Shown here: positions 1-5,629 of the stretch, one piece after another | Position numbering within the stretch: the first letter of the stretch is position 1 | Layout: the number at the start of each line of letters is the position of its first letter | DNA from: Solirubrobacterales bacterium | Lineage (GTDB): Bacteria; Actinomycetota; Thermoleophilia; Solirubrobacterales; Solirubrobacteraceae | Assembly: GCA_025964075.1 (NCBI GenBank) | Contig: JAOPZQ010000554.1 | Location: 1-11,046, forward strand | Direction: 5' to 3' | DNA length: 11,046 bases | Notes under the pieces: model-generated | Database searches by the model: none | What the model was told of the DNA's origin: nothing | What the model saw: the letters and a program-made list of their open reading frames with translations, nothing else | Program-made: the position numbers and the translations under genes

Positions 1-462
1 ACGCTAGGCGACACTCTTACCGCCACCTACTCTGAACGGCTGGACGCGACGACGTTCTGCTCGACGTGGAACAACACGGGTACCGGAACGCAGTCGATCG
101 CGGGCAGCGGCGCCGTAACCGTGACGATCGCCAACACCGGTACGAACGACACCCTGACGATCACGGCTGTGGGTAGTAGCTGCGGTGGCACCGGGAACTT
201 CAAGTTCGGTTCCGTCGCGCTCGGAGGCAACTACGTGAACGCCGACACGACCTACTCCGGTAGCGGCGGAAGCAAGTCGACGTTGACGTGGGATCCCGTC
301 GCGCACACGCTGGCGATCATGCTGGGCACCCCGAGCGCGGCCGGGAACACCGGTATCGCCGCTGGCACCCCGACCTACACGCCGTCGGCCGCGCTCAAGG
401 ACCTTGCCGGGAACACGATCAGCGCGAGCGCGTTCACCGCGAGCGGGACCTCGCGTTTCTAA
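1..462 (+). CDS. Secreted Ig-like/beta-sandwich repeat protein, C-terminal fragment (partial, 5' end outside window)
   Basis: The frame is open from the first base and ends in TAA at 460-462, leaving 153 residues of a longer protein. The sequence is very rich in Thr, Gly, Ser, Ala and Asn, with alternating hydrophobic and polar residues typical of beta strands, and it has no transmembrane helix. The phrases GDTLTATYSERLD near the left edge, LGGNYV in the middle and KDLAGNTISA near the end resemble the Ig-like repeats of large actinobacterial secreted or surface proteins. One such repeat probably fills most of the fragment. Two cysteines, at fragment residues 20 and 61, could pair outside the cell. 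The protein ends SGTSRF without an LPXTG motif or membrane anchor, so it is probably secreted or held by an N-terminal element outside the window. GC looks lower than in the neighbours, partly because of the Thr/Asn content. Its stop lies five bases from the stop of the convergent ThyX-like gene. The function is unknown; adhesion or cell-surface structure is an inference. Confidence 0.75.
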   Translation, partial: TLGDTLTATYSERLDATTFCSTWNNTGTGTQSIAGSGAVTVTIANTGTNDTLTITAVGSSCGGTGNFKFGSVALGGNYVNADTTYSGSGGSKSTLTWDPVAHTLAIMLGTPSAAGNTGIAAGTPTYTPSAALKDLAGNTISASAFTASGTSRF

Positions 463-467
463 GCCGG

Positions 468-2042
468 CTACCGCGCCCGGCCCGCGCTCCGCATCTCGCT
501 GAGGATCCGCTCGAGGCGCGGCTCCTGCTCCCGGTCGACGTGCGTCATCGCCGCCCCGATCGCAGGGTGCACGGCGGCGATCTGCGCGTGCATCTCATGG
601 GCGACGGCGCGGTAGGACGGGTGGCCCTCGCGGCCCGAGCGCAGCTCGATCAGCTGCATCGCCTCGCGGGCGTTCAGGTCGAGGATGTAGCGGATCCGGT
701 AGCCCAGGCAGAGCGCGTATGGCGCCGCGGCCTTCTGCCCCGCGTCGCTGAGCCGGTCGTAGGCGGCGTGCGAGATCTCGAGCGCGCGGCGGTACTCGTC
801 GCCGCTCCCGGCGGCGTCGACCTCGTCGGGGACGCCCGCGCCGAGCGCGGGCGTCAGCGTCTGCCACTGGACGGTGAGCATCCGGTGGCGCTGCAGGTCG
901 CGGAAGGCGCCGTAGTCGCTGACGATCTCGAAGCGGTAGCGGACCGCCTCGAAGCCCCGGCCCGGCCGGTGGCGGCGGTTGCGCCGGTCGCCGACGAGGT
1001 CGGCGAGCAGCGCCGCCCGGTCGTCGGCGCCGAGCGCCGCTACCGCGGAGAGCGTGCGCTCCTCGGATGAGCCGGCGGCCTCGAAGAGGAGCGCGGCGAG
1101 CAGGCGTTCCTCGTCGCCGTCGACGTGGACCAGACGGACAGACGGACCGTCGGCGGGCTCCTCTTCGAGGCCGAGCCTGTGCGCCCAGCGCCGGCCGGCC
1201 GCCTCGCGCGCGCGGAGGTACGACACCCACTCGCCCCCGCGATCGGGACGCTCGACCCGCGTGACGAACGACGGCATCACCGCCTGGACGGCTTCGAGGA
1301 TCCACCGGCCGTAGCGCTGCGCCTCGGGCAGCGGGTGGGCGAGGAGGTGGAGGATCAGTTGCTCGTAGGTCTGGCCGGTGGCGTAGACGCCCATGTGCGA
1401 GAGCGAGCTCGCCGGCAGGAGCCCGCGCAGGAGGTCGAGCGCCTTGGCCTTGCACGCGCGCGCGTGGGCAGCGGGCGCCTCGCCGTCGGCCAGCGGGAAC
1501 TCGTCCTGTGCCCAGGCGATCACGCGAGGGAGCGCGGCGGAGTAGATGCCGAAGAGCTCGTCCATCGCCGCCTCGTAGTCGGGCCCGAGCTCGGGGTCCC
1601 GGTAATAGCGATACCGGCCCGCGGCATCCATCGGCGCGTCGTAGGCGATGTAGCGCGTGGACTGCTCCAGGTAGGCGGCGAGGCGAGGCCGCTGCAGGAC
1701 CTTGGTGACCACGTTCGAGACCCACTCACAGGCGATGTGCGCGCCGCCGAGTTGCGCCACGGAGTCGTCGCCGTAGCCGAGGAAGATCCGCTCGTAGAGC
1801 TCGGCCGCCCGCTTCCCCTCGCCGCCCTCGGGCACCGGCGGCGCCTCCGGCAGCGAGTCCGCGAACTCGTCGAGGAACAGTCGCCGCAGCGTCCCCGGGT
1901 AGCGCGAGTAGCGTGCGAACAGCGCTCCCTTCACCGTCTCCGGAAGCGCCGTCAACGCGAACACGGGCCGGTCGAGGTTCGTCACGTGCGGCGCGAGCCG
2001 CGCCCTCTCCTCGCTGCTGAACGACTCGACCGGGTAGTCCAT
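468..2042 (-). CDS. Tandem-domain ThyX-like protein (FAD-dependent thymidylate synthase family, both signatures degenerate)
   Basis: The product has 524 residues, about twice the length of an ordinary ThyX, and contains two related halves. The N-terminal half (about 25-260) carries VAQLGG...CEWVSNVVTKVL followed by R118-P-R120 and E126-Q-S128-T-R130-Y131, which aligns with the ThyX signature RHRxxSxNExSxRY but lacks its His, first Ser and Asn. The C-terminal half (about 355-510) carries RYRFEIVSDYGAFRDLQ followed by R385-H386-R387 and T390, then loses the ExSxRY part. It also carries N457-A-R-E and ELR near 466-468, matching the second conserved ThyX block. ThyX proteins methylate dUMP to dTMP using FAD, NADPH and methylene-tetrahydrofolate. 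Whether this form does so cannot be told from sequence. The ATG at 2042 was chosen because the family-like sequence starts there and the longer frame would run into the upstream gene. No clear Shine-Dalgarno precedes it. It lies 35 bases after the small membrane-protein gene and is probably cotranscribed with it. Family membership is secure; activity is not. Confidence 0.85.
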   Translation of the reverse strand: MDYPVESFSSEERARLAPHVTNLDRPVFALTALPETVKGALFARYSRYPGTLRRLFLDEFADSLPEAPPVPEGGEGKRAAELYERIFLGYGDDSVAQLGGAHIACEWVSNVVTKVLQRPRLAAYLEQSTRYIAYDAPMDAAGRYRYYRDPELGPDYEAAMDELFGIYSAALPRVIAWAQDEFPLADGEAPAAHARACKAKALDLLRGLLPASSLSHMGVYATGQTYEQLILHLLAHPLPEAQRYGRWILEAVQAVMPSFVTRVERPDRGGEWVSYLRAREAAGRRWAHRLGLEEEPADGPSVRLVHVDGDEERLLAALLFEAAGSSEERTLSAVAALGADDRAALLADLVGDRRNRRHRPGRGFEAVRYRFEIVSDYGAFRDLQRHRMLTVQWQTLTPALGAGVPDEVDAAGSGDEYRRALEISHAAYDRLSDAGQKAAAPYALCLGYRIRYILDLNAREAMQLIELRSGREGHPSYRAVAHEMHAQIAAVHPAIGAAMTHVDREQEPRLERILSEMRSAGRAR

Positions 2043-2077
2043 GGGGGCGCCGGATGGTAGCGCCGGGGCCGGAGGCC

Positions 2078-2395
2078 TCAGGCCCGGCGCGTCCGCTCCT
2101 CGTCCTCCGGCGTGACGACGCCCGCGGGGAGCTTCCACTTGCGCCCTCCGGGCCGCTCGTCCTCGTCGGGCCACTCCCCGTGCTCGTCGAAGTACGCGCG
2201 CGCCGCGTCCTCCTCGCGGCGCTCCTCCTCGCCCTTGACGCCGAACCGGAAGAGCAGGTTGAAGAGGAGGATCGACAGGCCCGCGCCGGTGAACAGAGCC
2301 CAGCCCTCGACCCGGGTGTCGCTTGGAGCGACGCACAGGACGACGATGCCTGCCGCTACGAGCAGGCCCGGTATCCAGTAGCGGACGACGCTCAC
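2078..2395 (-). CDS. Small membrane protein with two predicted transmembrane helices and a charged tail
   Basis: This 105-residue protein starts at a GTG (2395-2393) and ends with TGA at 2080-2078. Residues 7-23 and 32-50 form two hydrophobic helices separated by a short polar loop (PSDTRVEG). Residues 54-105 are strongly charged, beginning KGEEERREED, and contain an aromatic-acidic stretch around 67-78 (AYFDEHGEWPDE) before a basic/acidic end. By the positive-inside rule the long tail is probably cytoplasmic, with both ends inside. I do not recognise a named family. It looks like one of the conserved small membrane proteins of high-GC actinobacteria. It sits between the 69-residue acidic gene (39 bases upstream) and the ThyX-like gene (35 bases downstream) on the same strand, suggesting an operon. 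The codon third positions are almost all G or C, supporting real coding. A promoter-like sequence just ahead would give a nearly leaderless message. Confidence 0.75.
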   Translation of the reverse strand: MSVVRYWIPGLLVAAGIVVLCVAPSDTRVEGWALFTGAGLSILLFNLLFRFGVKGEEERREEDAARAYFDEHGEWPDEDERPGGRKWKLPAGVVTPEDEERTRRA

Positions 2396-2405
2396 CTCAC
2401 CATCT

Positions 2406-2433
2406 AGACTACGCCCCCGCGCCGAGCCCTCAA
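2406..2433 (-). promoter_or_regulatory. Possible sigma-70-type promoter for the small membrane protein gene
   Basis: On the minus strand TTGAGG (2433-2428, four of six matches to TTGACA) is followed after 16 bases by TAGTCT (2411-2406, a TAnnnT -10). Transcription would begin near 2399, only a few bases before the GTG at 2395, giving a leaderless or near-leaderless message, which is common in actinobacteria. This fits the absence of a usable Shine-Dalgarno at normal spacing. It is a prediction from weak matches. The gene may instead be read from further upstream together with the 69-residue ORF. Confidence 0.3.
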
Positions 2434-2434
2434 G

Positions 2435-2644
2435 CTACCCGGCGTTCTCCGGGTGCCCGGTCGACTGCGTCCCCTCGCCGGCGGCGCCCTCGCTGGTGCC
2501 GGGCTCGTCGGCGTCGTCGTGCTCTCGGACCAGGGGCTCCTGCTCGAGGTCCGAGCCTTCGCCCGGGCCCTCGGTGGTGCTCGGATCGTGGTCGGGGGGC
2601 GCTTCCTCGGGGTAACCGCCGGTGCCTGGTTCGCGGCCTTCCAT
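2435..2644 (-). CDS. Small acidic, Pro/Gly-rich disordered hypothetical protein
   Basis: The frame gives 69 residues from ATG (2644-2642) to TAG (2437-2435). It is rich in Glu, Asp, Gly and Pro and nearly devoid of hydrophobic residues, so it is predicted to be intrinsically disordered. It contains GGYPEEAPP near the N-terminus and ends STGHPENAG. I have the impression of similar short conserved proteins in Thermoleophilia genomes, but this is memory and not a search. Roughly nine in ten codons end in G or C, as expected for a real gene here. The exactly antiparallel plus-strand frame (2453-2683) would encode a hydrophobic Ala/Gly/Val peptide and is judged a shadow. The gene leads the minus-strand cluster ahead of the membrane protein and the ThyX-like gene. 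An AGG directly abuts the ATG, so the ribosome binding site is poor. Function unknown. Confidence 0.55.
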   Translation of the reverse strand: MEGREPGTGGYPEEAPPDHDPSTTEGPGEGSDLEQEPLVREHDDADEPGTSEGAAGEGTQSTGHPENAG

Positions 2645-2692
2645 CCTGGACCGGTACCCGGCGGCCAGGGCGGGAAAACTTGACCCGATGCC

Positions 2693-2721
2693 TCGACGGG
2701 CGCGCCGGTTCGCGCTACAAA
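2693..2721 (+). promoter_or_regulatory. Possible sigma-70-type promoter of the acyl-CoA synthetase gene
   Basis: TCGACG (2693-2698, four of six matches to TTGACA) and TACAAA (2716-2721, four of six matches to TATAAT) are separated by 17 bases. A start near 2728 would leave a leader of about 24 bases that includes the strong ribosome binding site. This AT-containing patch stands out in GC-rich surroundings. A better -35 match, TTGACC at 2680-2685, is too far from this -10 to pair with it. This is prediction only. Confidence 0.3.
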
Positions 2722-2736
2722 CGGCCTCACGCGAAT

Positions 2737-2745
2737 GGAGGAGAG
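2737..2745 (+). promoter_or_regulatory. Strong Shine-Dalgarno that fixes the start of the acyl-CoA synthetase gene
   Basis: The purine run GGAGGAGAG lies 6 to 14 bases before the ATG at 2752. It is the clearest ribosome binding site in the window. It selects that ATG over the longer open frame, which extends upstream to 2323 but would overlap the opposite-strand genes and has no family-like sequence. Confidence 0.8.
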
Positions 2746-2751
2746 CCCGTC

Positions 2752-4332
2752 ATGACCCTCGCCGCCCTGGACTCGCTGTCCTACGAGCAGGCGTGTGCCG
2801 AGCACCGGTGGGAGGTGCCCGAGCGCTACAACATCGCCCGGGACGTCTGCGACAAGCACCCGCGCGAGAAGCTGGCGATGGTCTGGGAGGACTGGCAGGG
2901 GAACGAGCGCCGGGTGAGCTGGGGCGAGCTTCAGGATCTCTCGAACCGGTTCGCCAACGTCCTCCGGAATCACGGCGTGGAGCGCGGCGACCGCGTGGCA
3001 TTGCTGCTGTCGGCCACGCCGGAGACCGCGGCGGCCTTCTTCGGCACGTGGAAGATCGGCGCGATCCTCCTCTCGATGTCCGTCCTCTACGGCGACGAGG
3101 GCATCAAGCACCGCATCACGGACTCGCAGGCGAAGGTGCTCGTCACCGACGCCGACAACGTCCACCGGATCGACCCGGCGCTCGTCGAGGAGATCATCGT
3201 CCTCGACGAGAACCTCCTCGCCGAGGGGGAGCCGACCTTCGATTGCGTCGACACGGCGGCCGACGACCCGGCCCAGCTCTACTACTCCTCGGGCACCACC
3301 GGCCTGGCCAAGGGCATCCTCCACGCGCACCGCTACCTCCTCGCGCACGAGGAGTTCATCTACTGCCACGACGTGCAGGACGGCGAGCTCTTCCACGGCA
3401 TGGGCGAGTGGGCGTGGGCGGCGGGCATCGCGCCCCTGCTCGGCCCGTGGCGGTTCGGCGCCACGCAGCTCGTGTACCGCCGCGAGGGCGGCTTCGATCC
3501 GGAGAAGCAGCTCGCGTTCCTCTCCAAGCACCGCGCCACGAACGTGTTCACGACACCGACGGCGATGCGGGCGATGATGGCCGTCGGCGATGCCGGCGAG
3601 CGCTTCCCGCAGCAGTTCCGGATCGTGTGCAGCGCCGGCGAGCCCCTCAACCCAGAGGCGATCCGCTGGTTCCGGGAGCAGTACGGGCTCACGGTGCTCG
3701 ACTACTACGGCCTCACGGAGTCCTATCCGCTGTGCGCCAACTTCCCGTTCATGGAGGTTCGCGAGGGGTCGATGGGCAAGCCGATGCCGGGCTGGGACGT
3801 GCAGATCCTCGACGAGGACGAGCGGCCGGTCGAACCGGGCGAACGCGGCGAGATCTGCCTGCGCGCGCGGTCGAACCCGCACTATCCGCTCGGCTACTGG
3901 AACAACCCGGAGGCCAGCCAGGAGACCTTCGGCGGCGAGTGGTTCCACACGAAGGACGCCGCCCGACAGGACGAGGACGGCTACGTGTGGTACGAGGGTC
4001 GCGCCGACGACGTGATCATCTCCGCCGGCTACCGGATCGGACCCTTCGAGGTCGAGTCGGCGTGCATCGAGCATCCCGCCGTGCGCGAGGCCGCCGCCGT
4101 CGCCTCGCCGGACGAGCGACGCGGGTTCGTGGTGAAGGCCTTCGTGGTGCTCGCGGCCGGCCACGAGCCCACCGACGAGCTGGCGGACGAGATCAAGCGC
4201 TACGTCCGCGAGCACCACTCCGCCTACGCCTACCCGCGGCGGATCGAGTTCGTCACCGACCTGCCGAAGACGCTGACCGGGAAGATTCGCCGGATCGAGC
4301 TGCGACAGCAGGAGGCGGAGCGGGCGGGCTGA
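2752..4332 (+). CDS. AMP-forming acyl-CoA synthetase (ANL superfamily; short/medium-chain or aryl acid likely)
   Basis: The 526-residue product is typical in length for an ANL-superfamily ligase, which activates a carboxylic acid with ATP to an acyl-AMP and then transfers it to coenzyme A. The ATP-binding loop is YYSSGTTGLAKG (177-188), with Ala where most members have Pro. SAGEPLNPE (294-302) and YYGLTES (318-324) follow. The hinge and ribose-binding region has HTKDAA with D402, EGRADD with R417, and GYRIGPFEVES (426-436). The C-terminal domain ends with LPKTLTGKIRR, where K511 is the catalytic lysine of the adenylation half-reaction. There is no signal peptide or membrane helix, so it acts in the cytoplasm. 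The GEWAWAAG segment and overall pattern resemble the acetyl/medium-chain (ACSM-like) and benzoate-type branch more than long-chain FadD. The substrate cannot be read from sequence. The gene is transcribed alone on the plus strand, and its stop is 13 bases from the convergent pepT stop. Confidence 0.9.
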   Translation: MTLAALDSLSYEQACAEHRWEVPERYNIARDVCDKHPREKLAMVWEDWQGNERRVSWGELQDLSNRFANVLRNHGVERGDRVALLLSATPETAAAFFGTWKIGAILLSMSVLYGDEGIKHRITDSQAKVLVTDADNVHRIDPALVEEIIVLDENLLAEGEPTFDCVDTAADDPAQLYYSSGTTGLAKGILHAHRYLLAHEEFIYCHDVQDGELFHGMGEWAWAAGIAPLLGPWRFGATQLVYRREGGFDPEKQLAFLSKHRATNVFTTPTAMRAMMAVGDAGERFPQQFRIVCSAGEPLNPEAIRWFREQYGLTVLDYYGLTESYPLCANFPFMEVREGSMGKPMPGWDVQILDEDERPVEPGERGEICLRARSNPHYPLGYWNNPEASQETFGGEWFHTKDAARQDEDGYVWYEGRADDVIISAGYRIGPFEVESACIEHPAVREAAAVASPDERRGFVVKAFVVLAAGHEPTDELADEIKRYVREHHSAYAYPRRIEFVTDLPKTLTGKIRRIELRQQEAERAG

Positions 4333-4345
4333 TCCGCCCCAGGTT

Positions 4346-5629
4346 CTACGGCGAGCGGAACGCGGTGCGGTAGGGCTCGCGCGTCCAGGTCTCGGCGAGG
4401 CGCACCACGACCGCGGCCGACGCCGCCATCTCCTGCACGGAGGCCCACTCCCGGACCGAGTGGTAGTCGTGGCCGCCGTCGAAGAGGTTCGGCGTGGGCA
4501 GCCCCATCGCGCTGAGCCGGGAGCCGTCGGTGCCGCCGCGGATCGGGGCGCGAAGCGGCTCCACGCCCTCGGCGCGCAGCGCCTCGGCGGCGGCCTCGGT
4601 CACCTCCGGGAACGACTCGATGTACCGGTGCATGTTCGGGTACTGCTGCCGGCTCTCGATCTCGAGCCGGGCGCCGGGCGCCGCGGCGACGACGTCCTCG
4701 GCCGTCTCGCGAAGCAGCGCGAGATGACCTGCGAGCAGCTCGTCGTCGAAGTCGCGGGCGATCACGCGCAGCTCGGCGCGGCCCGCGTGGCCGGAGATCT
4801 CGTAGGGGTGGAGGAAGCCCTCACGCTCCTCGGTCGCCTCGGGCGCGAGGCCGGGCGGCAGCGCCGCGAGCGTGCGGCCGGCGAGGCGCAGCGCGTTCAC
4901 GAGCTTGCCCTTGGCCGTGCCCGGGTGGATCTCGACGCCGTGGAACGTGAGGACCATCTCGGCGCCGGAGAACGTCTCGTCCTGGAGCTGGCCGAGCCTG
5001 CTGCCGTCGACCGTGTAGGCGCAGCGCGCGGCGAAGCGCTCGAGGTCGAACAGCGTCGCGCCGTGTCCGATCTCCTCGTCCGGCGTGAAGCACACCCGCA
5101 GATCCGGTCGCGGCAGCTCCGGGTGCGCGGCGAGGTGGTGGACCGCGGTCATGATCGCCGCGACGCCCGCCTTGTCGTCGGCGCCGAGCAGCGTGTCGCC
5201 CGAGCTCGTGACGAGGTCGAAGCCGACGCACGCCTCCAGGTCGGTGAGCTCGACCGGGTCGAGTACCGTGCCGCCGCGGGGCAGCTCGATCCGGCCGCCG
5301 TCGTAGCCGCGATGGACGAGCGGCTCGACGCCGGCCCCCGGCGCGTCCGGACTCGTGTCCATGTGGGCGATGAGGCCGATCGCCGGCGTCTCCGCGTCGG
5401 CCGTGGACGGCAGGGTCGCGTAGACGTAGCCGTGCTCGTCGAGCTCGGCGTCCTCGAGGCCGATGTCGTGGAGCTCCGAGACGAGCAGGCGGCCGAGCTC
5501 GAGCTGGCCCGGGGTGCTCGGGCTGCGCTCGCGGTCGCGCGTGGACTGCGTGTCGACGCGGACGTAGCGCAGGAAGCGCTCGAGGACCTCGTCGGCGAGG
5601 GAGGACGCGAGGGGAGTGGTGAAGCTCAG
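4346..5629 (-). CDS. pepT: Tripeptide aminopeptidase PepT (M20B zinc peptidase), probable CTG start
   Basis: PepT removes the N-terminal residue from tripeptides in the cytoplasm using two zinc ions. With a start at 5629 the product has 427 residues, near the usual length of about 410. Motifs appear in family order: AHMDTSPD (H89, D91), GADDKAG (first Asp, D151, bridging the metals), TPDEEIG (E185 as probable general base, E186 as ligand), YTVDGS (D208) and GGHDYHS (H390). The dimerisation domain lies between, and FHGVEIHPGTAKGKLVNA (229-246) is typical. The family-like N-terminus starts at about TPLASSLADEVLERF, and no ATG or GTG occurs in frame near it; the first internal Met is M90. The only near-cognate codon is CTG at 5629-5627, which overlaps the nuoN stop as CTGA. 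A GGCGGA sequence just upstream may serve as a weak ribosome binding site. The gene therefore seems translationally coupled to nuoN. A sequencing error near the start is the main alternative. Confidence 0.9.
   Translation of the reverse strand: MSFTTPLASSLADEVLERFLRYVRVDTQSTRDRERSPSTPGQLELGRLLVSELHDIGLEDAELDEHGYVYATLPSTADAETPAIGLIAHMDTSPDAPGAGVEPLVHRGYDGGRIELPRGGTVLDPVELTDLEACVGFDLVTSSGDTLLGADDKAGVAAIMTAVHHLAAHPELPRPDLRVCFTPDEEIGHGATLFDLERFAARCAYTVDGSRLGQLQDETFSGAEMVLTFHGVEIHPGTAKGKLVNALRLAGRTLAALPPGLAPEATEEREGFLHPYEISGHAGRAELRVIARDFDDELLAGHLALLRETAEDVVAAAPGARLEIESRQQYPNMHRYIESFPEVTEAAAEALRAEGVEPLRAPIRGGTDGSRLSAMGLPTPNLFDGGHDYHSVREWASVQEMAASAAVVVRLAETWTREPYRTAFRSP

Noticed and set aside
2043..2336. 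N-terminal extension of the ThyX-like frame
   Set aside because: It would overlap the small membrane-protein gene and is Arg/Gly/Pro-rich with no family similarity; MDYPVESFSS is the natural beginning.
2453..2683. Plus-strand hydrophobic 76-codon frame opposite the 69-residue acidic gene
   Set aside because: It is exactly codon-antiparallel to the acidic gene, and its hydrophobicity is the expected mirror of acidic codons; no ribosome binding site is seen.
2680..2685. TTGACC as a -35 element
   Set aside because: No acceptable -10 lies 16-18 bases downstream; the TACAAA element is about 30 bases away.
2699..2706. GGCGCGCC palindrome within the predicted promoter spacer, considered as an operator
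   Set aside because: Eight-base G/C palindromes are expected often by chance at this GC content, and no second copy or longer dyad is seen.
2323..2751. N-terminal extension of the acyl-CoA synthetase frame
   Set aside because: It is Arg/Pro-rich sequence antisense to the small genes; the strong ribosome binding site at 2737-2745 marks the ATG at 2752.
2404..4218. Minus-strand open frame of about 604 codons opposite the acyl-CoA synthetase
   Set aside because: The plus-strand gene has all ANL motifs and a strong ribosome binding site; the minus translation is an Arg/Val/Leu/Glu-rich shadow.
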